Positions 51,788 to 60,902 are shown, numbered from the stretch's first letter. The stretch is 64,000 nt of DNA from Rhizobium sp. BK602 (GCF_014195095.1 NZ_JACIBC010000006.1:248001-312000), one strand, 5' to 3'. Numbers and translations: made by a program. The notes: generated from the letters alone by a model not told the origin.

Positions 51788-52786
51788 TCAGGAAACCTTC
51801 TGGAAGCTCGGAAGCGTTGCGAAGAGTTCCACCGATTTCAGCCGGGCTTCGATATCATGGATCGGCATCGAAATGATGACCTCATCGGCCTCAGTATCCT
51901 TGATGAAGCGCGAAAGCTTTGCCTCTGCGGTTTCCGGCGAGCCAACCACAGCGTAACGCAGCGTGTTTTCCACATTCAGCTTTTCCATCGGCGTCCAGAA
52001 ATCATCCATGTCCTTGCGCGGGCGCGGGAAGGGGCCGCGCACGTTGCGGCGCAGGTTGACGAATTGCTGCTGTGCCGAGGTGAAGTGATATTGTGCCTCT
52101 TCATCCGTCTCCGCCGCCGCGCCCATCACGCCGACCATGACATAGGGCTTGTCGAGCGTGGCCGAAGGCGTGAAGCGCTCGCGGTAGATGGCGACGGCAT
52201 CAAGCAGGGCTTCTGGCGCGAAATGCGAGGCGAAGGCATAGGGCAGGCCGAGCATGGCGGCGAGATGGGCGCTGTAGAGGCTGGAGCCGAGCAGCCAGAT
52301 CGGTACGTTGGCGCCATGGCCGGGCACGGCGAGGATCGATTGGTTCTCGTCGGCGGGGCTGAGCAGATGCTGCAGCTCGACGATATCGTTGGGGAAGCTC
52401 TGGGCGCCCGCATCGAGGTTGCGGCGCAGCGCCTGGGCGGTGCGCATATCCGTGCCCGGCGCGCGACCGAGGCCGAGATCGACGCGGCCGGGGAACAGGG
52501 CTTCCAGCGTGCCGAACTGCTCGGCGATGACGAGCGGCGAATGGTTCGGCAGCATGACGCCGCCCGAGCCGATGCGAATGCGCGAGGTCGCGGCGCCGAC
52601 ATGGCCGATCACGACCGCCGTCGCGGCGCTGGCGACGCCGGGCATGCCGTGATGCTCGGCGAGCCAGAACCTGTTGTAGCCGAGTTCCTCGGCCTTTCGC
52701 GCCATGCGCTTCGACCCTTCGAAGGATTGGCTGATGCTGCTGCCTTCGGCGACGGGCGAAAGATCGAGAATGGAAAAGGGAACCAT
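51788..52786 (-). CDS. Luciferase-like (LLM class) flavin-dependent monooxygenase
   Basis: A 332-residue TIM-barrel protein. FSILDLSPVAEGSSISQSFE opens the domain, then NRFWLAEHHGMPGVASAATA and LPNHSPLVIAEQFGTLEALF with GLGRAPGTD follow, the MsnO8-type pattern of LLM oxidoreductases. ATG at 52786 is the normal family start; the frame is open to 52849. It faces away from ruvC and ends near the DoxX gene convergently. The substrate is unknown. Confidence 0.93.
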   Translation of the reverse strand: MVPFSILDLSPVAEGSSISQSFEGSKRMARKAEELGYNRFWLAEHHGMPGVASAATAVVIGHVGAATSRIRIGSGGVMLPNHSPLVIAEQFGTLEALFPGRVDLGLGRAPGTDMRTAQALRRNLDAGAQSFPNDIVELQHLLSPADENQSILAVPGHGANVPIWLLGSSLYSAHLAAMLGLPYAFASHFAPEALLDAVAIYRERFTPSATLDKPYVMVGVMGAAAETDEEAQYHFTSAQQQFVNLRRNVRGPFPRPRKDMDDFWTPMEKLNVENTLRYAVVGSPETAEAKLSRFIKDTEADEVIISMPIHDIEARLKSVELFATLPSFQKVS

Positions 52787-52977
52787 GGCAAGAAACCTGC
52801 GTGGTGGAAGGGAGGGTTGTTTCCACATGTAGGAGTGCCGTCGCCTCATTCCAAACCCTGTCGCCGCAATTTCGTCGTGATGTTTTCAGCGCGACTCCGG
52901 CGATTGCAAACTCCGCCTTGTTTTTGTTTTGTTCACATTTTGCTGGCACATCTGCGGCCTGAAAGATAGGTTTAGCC

Positions 52978-53490
52978 ATGCAAAACACGATTCGCATCAT
53001 CGGCATCGATCCGGGACTGCGCCGCACCGGCTGGGGCATCATCGATACGCTTGGCAATTCCCTGCGCTTCGTGGCGTCGGGGACGGTGACGTCCGATGGC
53101 GACATGGATCTCGCCTCCCGTCTCTGCCAGCTTCACGACGGTCTGGCGGAGATCGTCCACAGCTACAAGCCGGATGAGGCCGCGGTCGAGCAGACCTTCG
53201 TCAACAAGGATGCGGTGGCGACGCTGAAGCTCGGCCAGGCGCGCGGCGTGGTGATGCTGGTGCCAGCCCGCGCCGGCCTACCGGTCGCCGAATATGCGCC
53301 GAACGCCGTCAAGAAGGCTGTGATCGGCGTCGGACATGGCGAAAAGCAGCAGATCCACATGATGTTGAAGATCCTGATGCCGAAGGTGGAGTTCAAGGGC
53401 AACGACGCCGCCGACGCGCTCGCCATCGCCATCTGCCATGCCCATAATCGTGGTGCCAGCCGGCTGCGTCAGGCGGCGTTGGCGGGATAG
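52978..53490 (+). CDS. ruvC: Holliday junction resolvase RuvC
   Basis: A 170-residue nuclease. IIGIDPGLRRTGWGII has the first catalytic Asp, EAAVEQTFVNKDAVATLKLG the second acid, and NDAADALAIAICHAHN the last two. It cuts four-way junctions made by RuvAB. Normally ruvA follows at once, but here a VapBC module lies between ruvC and ruvA. The start ATG is preceded by AGATAGG. Confidence 0.96.
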   Translation: MQNTIRIIGIDPGLRRTGWGIIDTLGNSLRFVASGTVTSDGDMDLASRLCQLHDGLAEIVHSYKPDEAAVEQTFVNKDAVATLKLGQARGVVMLVPARAGLPVAEYAPNAVKKAVIGVGHGEKQQIHMMLKILMPKVEFKGNDAADALAIAICHAHNRGASRLRQAALAG

Positions 53491-53497
53491 TTTGTTC

Positions 53498-53546
53498 TTG
53501 ACTTGTTCTGGTGCGATCGCTAAGTATTACTAGAGAGGTATTACTA
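53498..53546 (+). promoter_or_regulatory. Promoter and operator-like direct repeats of vapBC
   Basis: TTGACT (53498-53503) is a plausible -35 element. GTATTACTA occurs twice, at 53524-53532 and 53538-53546, the second ending at the A of the vapB start codon. The first copy contains AGTA-T-TACT as a short palindrome. Such repeats near the start are typical of autoregulated VapB sites. Confidence 0.6.
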
Positions 53547-53809
53547 TGCGTGTGACGGAAAAAGGCCAAGTAACTATCCCCAAGGAAATTCGGGACAGAC
53601 TGGGCATTGGTCCGGGTTCGGAGGTTGATTTTATCGCCTCGGGCAGCGGTGCGATGCTTGTTAAGATCGCCGAGGCATCGGATTCGGCTATACGCGATTT
53701 CGATGATTGGCTGGAGCGTGTTAGGGGCACGGTGGATCTCGGCGGCATGACAACGGATGAGTTCATGGAGTTTCTGAGAGGTCCGCGTGACGACGTCGAC
53801 CCTCATTGA
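53546..53809 (+). CDS. vapB: AbrB/VapB-type antitoxin
   Basis: An 87-residue protein. MRVTEKGQVTIPKEIRDRLG and GPGSEVDFIASGSGAML form the swapped-hairpin AbrB DNA-binding domain, and the helical tail (DSAIRDFDDWLERVRGTVDL) probably binds the toxin. AGAGG seven bases before the ATG supports the start. The toxin gene overlaps its end by 23 bases. Confidence 0.93.
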   Translation: MRVTEKGQVTIPKEIRDRLGIGPGSEVDFIASGSGAMLVKIAEASDSAIRDFDDWLERVRGTVDLGGMTTDEFMEFLRGPRDDVDPH

Positions 53810-54206
53810 TACCGACATCTTCATCGATATCCTCGGCCCGGCATCAGCCCATCGGCAATGGTCCGCAAAATCGCTGAAGAGATGTGTCGGTGAAGGCGAT
53901 CTCATTTTAAGTCCGGTGATCTGGTCGGAGCTTGCTGCTTCGCCTTTGAGCGAAGAGGAATTAACGGTCGCTCTGTCCTGGCTCGACATGAAACGCGAAG
54001 CCATACCCTTTGAGGCTGCTTTTCGAGCCGGCAAAGCCCATCGCGTTTATCGGCTTGCTGGCGGTCAGCGGGAGAGGACGCTTCCGGATTTCCTGATTGG
54101 TGCCCATGCCGAGTGGCGAAGACATAGATTGCTGACTCGGGATGCCTCTCGCTACCGTTCCTACTTTCCTTCGCTTGATCTTATCACTCCCGAAACCCAT
54201 CCCTGA
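53787..54206 (+). CDS. vapC: VapC-type PIN domain ribonuclease toxin
   Basis: A 139-residue PIN protein starting at GTG inside the vapB gene. LIDTDIFIDIL has the first acids, PVIWSELAASPL the second, TLPDFLIGAHAEW the third and LTRDASRYRSYFP the last, so the active site is complete. VapC toxins cleave specific RNAs until VapB blocks them. The pair lies between ruvC and ruvA, so its activity could be linked to stable inheritance of this part of the chromosome, although that is inference. Confidence 0.94.
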   Translation: MTTSTLIDTDIFIDILGPASAHRQWSAKSLKRCVGEGDLILSPVIWSELAASPLSEEELTVALSWLDMKREAIPFEAAFRAGKAHRVYRLAGGQRERTLPDFLIGAHAEWRRHRLLTRDASRYRSYFPSLDLITPETHP

Positions 54207-54220
54207 CGGACATTCCATTC

Positions 54221-54835
54221 ATGATCGGCAAGCTGAAAGGCACAATCGAAGAAATCGGCGAGGACTATGTGCTCGTGGATGTGCATGGCGTCTGCTATGT
54301 CGCCTATTGCTCGGCCCGGACGCTGTCGAAGCTCGGTTCGGTCGGTGAGGCCTGCATCCTCTTCATCGAGACCTATGTGCGTGAGGATCAGATCCGGCTT
54401 TTCGGCTTCATGACGGCGCTGGAACGCGAGTGGTTCAACATATTGCAGACCGTTCAGGGCGTGGGCGCGAAGGTGGCGCTGGCGCTGCTGTCGACGCTGA
54501 CGCCGGCCGAGCTTGCCAATGCCATTGCGCTGCAGGATCGTGCCGCCGTTTCGCGGGCGCCGGGCGTCGGGCCGAAGGTGGCGATGCGCATCGTCACCGA
54601 ACTGAAGAACAAGGCGCCGTCTTTTGCCGGCGATGCCGCCAATATCGGGCTCAAACAGGAGCTTGGGGAAGGCGTTGCCGCAGCGCCCGTTGCTGATGCC
54701 GTCTCCGCTCTCACCAATCTTGGCTACTCCCGCGATCAGGCTGCCAACGCGGTTGCCGCGGCATTGAAGACGGCCGGCGAGGGTGCGGACAGCGCCAAGT
54801 TGATCCGTTTCGGCTTGAAGGAACTGTCGCGGTGA
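54221..54835 (+). CDS. ruvA: Holliday junction branch migration protein RuvA
   Basis: A 204-residue protein. MIGKLKGTIEEIGEDYVLVD is the OB-fold start, LQTVQGVGAKVALALLSTLT and AVSRAPGVGPKVAMRIVTEL are the two helix-hairpin-helix units, and SALTNLGYSRDQAANAVAAA is the C-terminal domain that touches RuvB. It grips the four-way junction and loads RuvB. It starts 14 bases after vapC. Confidence 0.97.
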   Translation: MIGKLKGTIEEIGEDYVLVDVHGVCYVAYCSARTLSKLGSVGEACILFIETYVREDQIRLFGFMTALEREWFNILQTVQGVGAKVALALLSTLTPAELANAIALQDRAAVSRAPGVGPKVAMRIVTELKNKAPSFAGDAANIGLKQELGEGVAAAPVADAVSALTNLGYSRDQAANAVAAALKTAGEGADSAKLIRFGLKELSR

Positions 54836-54989
54836 GGCTTTGCACCTTCCGCAATCCTTACTATTGTCGCAAAGTCGAGAGATCGACGTGTGGCGCTTCG
54901 TCGTCGAAGACTATTTTTGAGTGCGGCAGAACGAATGCCGCCTTCGGCGCGGGGCCTGCGAAACGCATACCGGGAATGGAACCGCTGAG

Positions 54990-56033
54990 ATGAGTGAAGC
55001 CGCACGTCTGATATCGCCGGAAAAGCGGGGCGAAGACATCGATGCGACGCTCAGGCCGCAATCGCTGGACGAATTCACCGGCCAGGCGGAGGCGCGCGCC
55101 AATCTGAAGGTCTTCATCGAAGCGGCCAAGGGGCGCGGCGAGGCGCTGGACCATGTGCTGTTCGTCGGCCCTCCCGGTCTCGGCAAGACGACGCTGGCGC
55201 AGATCATGGCCAAGGAACTCGGCGTCAATTTCCGCTCCACGTCTGGCCCTGTGATCGCCAAGGCCGGCGATCTTGCGGCTCTTCTGACCAATCTCGAAGA
55301 GCGCGACGTGCTCTTCATCGACGAAATCCATCGCCTCAATCCGGCGGTCGAGGAAATCCTCTATCCGGCGATGGAGGATTTCCAGCTCGACCTGATCATC
55401 GGCGAAGGGCCGGCGGCGCGCTCGGTGAAGATCGATCTCGCCAAGTTCACGCTGGTTGCCGCGACCACCCGCCTCGGCCTGTTGACGACGCCGCTGCGCG
55501 ACCGCTTCGGCATTCCGGTCCGCCTGAGCTTCTATACGGTCGAGGAGCTGGAGCTGATCGTCCGGCGCGGTGCGCGGCTGATGGGGCTCGGCATGACCGA
55601 AGAGGGGGCGCGGGAGATTGCCAGGCGCGCGCGCGGCACGCCGCGCATTGCCGGCCGGCTTTTGCGCCGTGTGCGCGATTTCGCCGAGGTCGCGAAAGCC
55701 GAAGCGGTGACGCGCGAGATCGCCGACGAAGCCTTGACGCGGTTGCTGGTCGACAATGTCGGTTTCGATCAGCTCGACAAGCGCTATCTCAACATGATCG
55801 CCGTCAATTTCGGCGGCGGCCCGGTCGGCATCGAAACCATCGCGGCGGGTCTGTCCGAACCGCGCGACGCGATCGAGGACATCATCGAGCCCTATATGAT
55901 CCAGCAGGGTTTCATCCAGCGCACGCCGCGTGGTCGCGTGCTGACGGCGATCGCCTGGAAGCACCTCGGCATGCAGCCGCCGAAGGAGCTGGAGGCGGCG
56001 CAATTCGGGCTGTTCCAGGGGGATGCTGAGTGA
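54990..56033 (+). CDS. ruvB: Holliday junction helicase RuvB
   Basis: A 347-residue AAA+ motor. Walker A is GPPGLGKTT, Walker B FIDEIHRL, and the arginine finger region lies in TTPLRDRFGI. RPQSLDEFTGQ at the N-terminus and DYIE-type EDIIEPYMIQQGFIQRTPRG at the C-terminus are RuvB signatures. It drives branch migration with RuvA. ATG at 54990 gives the normal length. A NUDIX gene follows 30 bases later. Confidence 0.98.
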   Translation: MSEAARLISPEKRGEDIDATLRPQSLDEFTGQAEARANLKVFIEAAKGRGEALDHVLFVGPPGLGKTTLAQIMAKELGVNFRSTSGPVIAKAGDLAALLTNLEERDVLFIDEIHRLNPAVEEILYPAMEDFQLDLIIGEGPAARSVKIDLAKFTLVAATTRLGLLTTPLRDRFGIPVRLSFYTVEELELIVRRGARLMGLGMTEEGAREIARRARGTPRIAGRLLRRVRDFAEVAKAEAVTREIADEALTRLLVDNVGFDQLDKRYLNMIAVNFGGGPVGIETIAAGLSEPRDAIEDIIEPYMIQQGFIQRTPRGRVLTAIAWKHLGMQPPKELEAAQFGLFQGDAE

Positions 56034-56063
56034 GCAGCCGTCGCGGCTGATCTGGGGCAGGGG

Positions 56064-56573
56064 ATGACCAAACGCAAACTCATCAGGTTGAACGCCGGCC
56101 GCTCGCGCTTCCAGATGCGGGTTGCGGGTCTCGGTTTTCGCGACGGGCATGTGCTTGTCCATCGCGCGGTGCACGAGCCGTTCTGGACCTTTCCCGGCGG
56201 AAGGGCGGAGATCGGCGAGACCTCGGAAGAGACATTGCACCGGGAGATGGTCGAGGAACTCGGCGTCGAGGTGACGGTCGGGCGGCTACTCTGGTCGGTG
56301 GAGAATTTCTTCCATTACGAAGAGCGCGACTGGCACGAGCTGGGGCTCTATTATCTCATGGATATTCCCCGGACCTTCCCATTCCATCGCCACGAGATCG
56401 TGCACCGCATCGAGGACGGCGACAACCAGCTCGAATTCAAATGGGTGAGGGCAACGCACGACGCGCTGGTCGCGCTCGACATCCCTCCCTATTTCATCGC
56501 CGATGAGATCGAAAGTCTGCCGCTCGCACCGCGTCACCTCGTCTGGCGCGATGGCGATCTCGACAAGGCTTGA
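56064..56573 (+). CDS. NUDIX hydrolase
   Basis: A 169-residue protein with a complete Nudix box, GGRAEIGETSEETLHREMVE followed by ELGVEV (about residues 46-71). The insert FHYEERDWHELGLYYLMDIP and the later ESLPLAPRHLVWRDGD are seen in rhizobial members. Nudix enzymes cleave nucleoside diphosphate derivatives; the substrate here is unknown. It lies 30 bases after ruvB and may share its transcript. Confidence 0.92.
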   Translation: MTKRKLIRLNAGRSRFQMRVAGLGFRDGHVLVHRAVHEPFWTFPGGRAEIGETSEETLHREMVEELGVEVTVGRLLWSVENFFHYEERDWHELGLYYLMDIPRTFPFHRHEIVHRIEDGDNQLEFKWVRATHDALVALDIPPYFIADEIESLPLAPRHLVWRDGDLDKA

Positions 56574-56653
56574 TCTCTAGAAGAAGCTGGGTTGGTGAAG
56601 CCTAGCGGACCCCGTTGACCTGAACCCGCGTCTTTGGTCGGGAGTTTCTCAAA

Positions 56654-57196
56654 TTGGTGCACAGACCACCCACCTTATTGACAACCTCCCGGCTGACATT
56701 GCGCGCCGGCCGCCGTGAGGACGCGCAATCGCTGTTCACGGAATATACGGGCAGGAGCGATGCCGCGCGCTACCTGCAGCGCGGTGCGCATTCATCGCAG
56801 GCCCGAACCGAAGCGGTGATCGAGACCTGGGGTGAAGCCAATTGGCTGCGGGGCGATCGTTTCGTCTGGAGCATTCTTCGACGTTCCGACGAGAAGGCGA
56901 TCGGTTTGTTCCTGATGTTCATCGATGGAAACAGTGCAGAAATTCATTACGGACTTGGACCGGCATTCTGGGGGCAAGGATTGGCCACGGAAGCCGGCGT
57001 CGCCGTGATGGATTGGGTCATGCATCTGTCCGGGCTCACGGAGATTTCGACATGTTGTGCCACGGACCATATAGCCAGCCTTCGGGTGCTGGAAAAGATC
57101 GGGTTGCGCCGTGTCCGATTGCTTCCGGATGAGCTGCTACTAACCTCAATCGGCATCCGGACGGATGCTTGGCTCTATCGCTGGAAACGGTCCTAA
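56654..57196 (+). CDS. GNAT family N-acetyltransferase
   Basis: A 180-residue acetyltransferase of the RimJ/RimL type. TSRLTLRAGRREDAQSLF opens the fold, IHYGLGPAFWGQGLATEAGV carries the acetyl-CoA loop and CCATDHIASLRVLEKIGLRR the C-terminal motif. It starts at TTG (56654) or GTG one codon later, with GGGAG about nine bases upstream. The acceptor, protein or small molecule, is unknown. The next gene encodes a DinB-type protein. Confidence 0.88.
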   Translation: MVHRPPTLLTTSRLTLRAGRREDAQSLFTEYTGRSDAARYLQRGAHSSQARTEAVIETWGEANWLRGDRFVWSILRRSDEKAIGLFLMFIDGNSAEIHYGLGPAFWGQGLATEAGVAVMDWVMHLSGLTEISTCCATDHIASLRVLEKIGLRRVRLLPDELLLTSIGIRTDAWLYRWKRS

Positions 57197-57228
57197 GGTC
57201 CGTTTTGTGCAAAATGCAGGAGCATTCC

Positions 57229-57792
57229 ATGACCGCTGTCGATCCAACCCGCGTTTTTCGCAAGCTCGCCTATAACAACGCGCTGGCCAACACCCGGCTG
57301 TATCAGGCCTGTGCGGCGCTCCAGCCGGGTGAGTTCGAGGCAAAGCGGGTGAGCTTCTTTCCGTCGATCAAGGCGACGCTCAACCATATCCTGATCGTCG
57401 ACTGGTTTTATGTCGATGCGCTGGAGGGCGGGACGCTCGGCATCAGGGCCTTCGACAAGGAGGAGCCTTTCGATACGCTTGCAGGCCTGTCGGCGGAGCA
57501 GGCGAAGGTCGACCATCGGCTTGTTCTTCTTTGCGAGACTGTCGATGCCGATGCGCTCGCAAGGGTGATCGACCTCCATCGCGGCGACCGTATCCAGCGC
57601 GAACGGGCTGACGATGTATTCAGCCATCTCTTCCAGCATCAGACCCATCATCGCGGCCAAGTGCATGCCATGCTCGCCGGCAGCAGCGTCGCGCCGCCGC
57701 AACTGGATGAATTCATCGTCGCCGACGATGCGAGGTTCAGGAGCGGAGAACTGGCGTCGCTTAAATGGAGCGAGACGAAGCTGATGCGCTGA
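57229..57792 (+). CDS. DinB family protein
   Basis: A 187-residue protein: FRKLAYNNALANTRLYQACA, FFPSIKATLNHILIVDWFYV and HLFQHQTHHRGQVHAMLAGS carry the three histidines of the DinB metal site in a four-helix bundle. Members are thiol-dependent metal enzymes with varied substrates. AGGAG six bases before the ATG supports the start. Its 3' end overlaps sqdC by 32 bases on the other strand. Confidence 0.9.
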   Translation: MTAVDPTRVFRKLAYNNALANTRLYQACAALQPGEFEAKRVSFFPSIKATLNHILIVDWFYVDALEGGTLGIRAFDKEEPFDTLAGLSAEQAKVDHRLVLLCETVDADALARVIDLHRGDRIQRERADDVFSHLFQHQTHHRGQVHAMLAGSSVAPPQLDEFIVADDARFRSGELASLKWSETKLMR

Positions 57793-58687
57793 AAGTGCCG
57801 TCGCGGGCCGTCCTTGCCAGGCGCGTGACGGTCTCTTTCAAAGCCGCCGTTCCGCCGCTGCGCCAGCCGAGCGCGCGGATTTTCGACGTATCCATCGTGT
57901 TGACGGCATCGTGCGACGCTGGCGCCGGCAAGGCGTGCGAACAGCCGGTTGCCTGCTGCAGATATGTGAGAATCTCATGCGTGTCGGTCCGTATATCCGA
58001 CAGGTTGAACGCCTCGCCGTCGATGCGGCCTGCCTCGGTCTCCACTAAGAGGCGTATGGCGCGTCCGAGATCGCGGCCGTGGACCTCCGTTCCGGCGCGG
58101 GAGGGAACCGGCCTGCCGGCAAGGTAATCGGCGAAGAGATCGCCCCATTTGTTCGGGCAAAGGTCGCCATAGACGCCGGTAGCCCGGAGACTGGTGGTCG
58201 CGAAGCCGGGTGCAGAGAGGGAAAAGAGCGCCTGCTCGGCCTCGCGCTTCACCTCGCCATAGAGCGTGGTCGGCGCCGGTTCGGTGGTTTCCGTCAATGT
58301 CTCGCCGGCGGGGCGGTCGCCATAGACGGCGCGCGAGGACAGGAAGATGCAGCGGCAAACGCCTGCCTGCCTCGCCGCCTTGAAGAGGTTCACCGTGCCG
58401 TCGAGATTGAGCCGGCGGAAGCCCGCGGCATCGTCGCCTTCGCCGCCGCGATATTGGCCCGCGACATGGTTGAAAGCCGCATGCACGAAGACATCGATCT
58501 CGTCGAAGATCGGACCCGGATTGTCAGCGGGATCGAGGCTCAGGGGCGCGAAGGCGACGGGCTGTGGGAAAAGACCGGTCCGCGGCTCCGAACGGCCGGC
58601 AACGGTGACGCGATATCCGGCGGAGAGCAACTCCTCGACGATATAGCGGCCGACGAGTCCGGTTCCGCCCGATACCAGGGCCTTCAT
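57761..58687 (-). CDS. sqdC: Sulfolipid biosynthesis NAD-dependent epimerase/reductase-like protein
   Basis: A 308-residue Rossmann protein: SGGTGLVGRYIVEELLSAGY binds NAD(P), FLSSRAVYGDRP and LYGEVKREAEQALFSL carry the serine, tyrosine and lysine of extended SDRs. By its position behind sqdB and sqdD, with ATGA overlaps between all three, it is SqdC, which is needed for sulfoquinovosyl diacylglycerol synthesis in rhizobia, although its exact reaction is not clear. Its end overlaps the convergent DinB gene. Confidence 0.85.
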   Translation of the reverse strand: MKALVSGGTGLVGRYIVEELLSAGYRVTVAGRSEPRTGLFPQPVAFAPLSLDPADNPGPIFDEIDVFVHAAFNHVAGQYRGGEGDDAAGFRRLNLDGTVNLFKAARQAGVCRCIFLSSRAVYGDRPAGETLTETTEPAPTTLYGEVKREAEQALFSLSAPGFATTSLRATGVYGDLCPNKWGDLFADYLAGRPVPSRAGTEVHGRDLGRAIRLLVETEAGRIDGEAFNLSDIRTDTHEILTYLQQATGCSHALPAPASHDAVNTMDTSKIRALGWRSGGTAALKETVTRLARTARDGTFSASASSRSI

Positions 58688-59550
58688 GCGGCCAGGTCCG
58701 GATTGGCGAGCGCGGCTATGTCGGGAATGTCGCGGCCGGCATGAAAATCGTGCCAGAGCGCGATCAGCGGCCTCAGGCTGTCAGCCTTCGGATGGTCCTC
58801 TTCCCAGGGCTTTTCATACTGATAGTGCAGGATCGAAATGCTCTTCCAGTCCCAAAGCGCGGGCATGGTGAACCACACATATTGCAGCATGTTCATGAAG
58901 ACCGGCAGGCCGTGCCAGTCGGGAAAGAAGGTTTCGAGAAAGGTCTGGTCGGTGCGCCGCCAGAAGGCGCCGGGTTGGTCGAGCCGCTTCAGCATGCTTT
59001 CGAAGGTCGCAAGCGATGGCTTGGCGACGAAGACGCCGGAATTCATCCGGTGAAAATCGGCAAGACTTTCATAGACGTTGGGCGCAGCCGAGAATTCCGG
59101 ATAGTCGAAGAGCCTGTCGATATTTTTCAGCACCAGCGCATCCGCGTCGATGAAGACGCAGGTGTCGTAGTCGATGAGCTGCCAGAGCCGGAGCTTGCAG
59201 AAATTGTCGAGGGGCGAATGGAAGACCGGTTTGCGGCCCTTGGTGAAGGGCGCACTGGCGTGAAGATTGCCGCGCGCATGGCGCTCGTTGAAGTCGTCCG
59301 ACAGCGGCAGGTGATCGACTTCCACCAGCCGGCAGCCGAGTTCTTCCAGTGGGACAAGATCGTTGTCGCTGACGCCGGCGGTGTGAAGCACCACCATATC
59401 CGCTCTCGTGCCGGTCAAGGCGATCGAGCGCGCAAGGGCCAGCGCACCCATGGCATAATCAGCATTGGTGACGAGCGTGACGAAAGCCTGGCGCGCCCTC
59501 GGCCTCGCGCGCGGTCGCACGCCCTGCAGATGTTCGCTTGCGAACATCAT
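58684..59550 (-). CDS. sqdD: Glycosyltransferase family 8-like protein of sulfolipid synthesis
   Basis: A 288-residue glycogenin-like glycosyltransferase. AFVTLVTNADYAMGALALAR opens the nucleotide-sugar fold, CVFIDADALVLKNIDRLF contains the DxD metal motif, and FHRMNSGVFVAKPSLATFE follows. SqdD is thought to transfer sulfoquinovose from UDP to diacylglycerol, the last step of the sulfolipid pathway. It overlaps both sqdB and sqdC by four bases. Confidence 0.88.
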   Translation of the reverse strand: MMFASEHLQGVRPRARPRARQAFVTLVTNADYAMGALALARSIALTGTRADMVVLHTAGVSDNDLVPLEELGCRLVEVDHLPLSDDFNERHARGNLHASAPFTKGRKPVFHSPLDNFCKLRLWQLIDYDTCVFIDADALVLKNIDRLFDYPEFSAAPNVYESLADFHRMNSGVFVAKPSLATFESMLKRLDQPGAFWRRTDQTFLETFFPDWHGLPVFMNMLQYVWFTMPALWDWKSISILHYQYEKPWEEDHPKADSLRPLIALWHDFHAGRDIPDIAALANPDLAA

Positions 59551-60767
59551 GAGACCGACTTCAACCGCTTGCCCTCGGGATCGTGGTTGACCGTCGCCGC
59601 AAGGTCCTTTGTCCAGGCGGACACGGCCGGAACACGCGAGCGGTCGACCCGGTAGGCATATTTGCGGGCGACGTCGACGATCTCGCTCAGAAGGCCCGCC
59701 TGCAGCGTCGTCGGCGCCAGTCCGAGATCGAGGAACTTGTCGTTCTTGACGATCAGGTCGTTTTCCGGGGCTTCCTTGCGCGGATTGGGCAAACGGACGA
59801 TCTCGGCGCCGCTCATCTTCGCGATCATCTCGGCGAGGTCGCGGACGCGATGCGTTTCCGTCATCTGGTTGAAGATCTCGACGCGGGCATTGCGGGCGGG
59901 CGGGTTCTTCAGGGCAAGTTCGATGCAGCGCACCGAATCCTGGATATGGATGAAGGCGCGGGTCTGGCCGCCGGTGCCGTGCACGGTCAGGGGATAGCCG
60001 ATCGCCGCCTGGATGAGAAAGCGGTTGAGCACGGTGCCGTAGTCGCCGTCATAGTCGAAACGGTTGATCAATTGTTCGTGACGGCGCGTCTGTTCCGTAT
60101 GCGTGCCCCAGACGATGCCCTGGTGCAGATCGGTGATCCTGAGGCCGTCATTCTTGGCGTAGAACTGGAAGAGCAGCTGATCCAGGCATTTGGTCATATG
60201 GTAGATCGAGCCGGGATTGGAGGGATAGAGGATTTCCTGGCTTGCCGTCCGCCCGTCCGCCGTCTCGATGCCGACGGGCAGGTAGCCTTCCGGGATGGCA
60301 GCGCCGACGGTCGAATAGCCGTAGACGCCCATCGTGCCCAAATGGACGAGATGGGCGTCGAGGTTGAGCTCGACCAGCGCGTTCAGGAGATTGTGCGTGG
60401 CGCTGACATTGTTGTTGACGGTGTAGTTCTTGTGGCGGTCGCTCTTCATCGAATAGGGCGCGGCGCGCTGTTCGGCGAAATGCACGATGGCATCCGGGCG
60501 ATGCTCGGCGAGCCATTTTTTCAGAAGCTCATAATCCTTGGCGAGGTCGATAAGGCTGAAATGGATGCGGCGGCCGGTTTCGGCGTGCCAGATGCGGGTG
60601 CGCTCCTGGATCGAATCCATCGGCGTCAGCGATTGCACGCCAAGTTCCGTGTCGATCCAGCGGCGGGAGAGATTGTCGAGGATATGCACCTCATGACCGG
60701 CATCGGACAGATGCAGCGAAGTTGGCCAACCAATGAAACCGTCGCCGCCCATTACCGCTATTTTCAT
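59547..60767 (-). CDS. sqdB: UDP-sulfoquinovose synthase
   Basis: A 406-residue extended SDR. MKIAVMGGDGFIGWPTSLHL is the NAD-binding start, GVQSLTPMDSIQERTRIWH is an SqdB-specific stretch, and LGTMGVYGYS with SIYHMTKCLDQLLF provides the catalytic tyrosine and lysine. SqdB makes UDP-sulfoquinovose from UDP-glucose and sulfite. It is the first gene of the sqdBDC operon, and ATG at 60767 is clear although the frame runs on upstream. Confidence 0.96.
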   Translation of the reverse strand: MKIAVMGGDGFIGWPTSLHLSDAGHEVHILDNLSRRWIDTELGVQSLTPMDSIQERTRIWHAETGRRIHFSLIDLAKDYELLKKWLAEHRPDAIVHFAEQRAAPYSMKSDRHKNYTVNNNVSATHNLLNALVELNLDAHLVHLGTMGVYGYSTVGAAIPEGYLPVGIETADGRTASQEILYPSNPGSIYHMTKCLDQLLFQFYAKNDGLRITDLHQGIVWGTHTEQTRRHEQLINRFDYDGDYGTVLNRFLIQAAIGYPLTVHGTGGQTRAFIHIQDSVRCIELALKNPPARNARVEIFNQMTETHRVRDLAEMIAKMSGAEIVRLPNPRKEAPENDLIVKNDKFLDLGLAPTTLQAGLLSEIVDVARKYAYRVDRSRVPAVSAWTKDLAATVNHDPEGKRLKSVS

Positions 60768-60902
60768 GAGATCGTTCCTTCTGCGTCCACCGCTATCCGG
60801 CACCATCCCGGATAGTCAGAATCTATGACAATTGTTCAAAGCTTGCTTGATGGCAGAACTTCGGCCAAAGAAGTCGCCTGATTTTTTGGAGATGCGGCGA
60901 CG

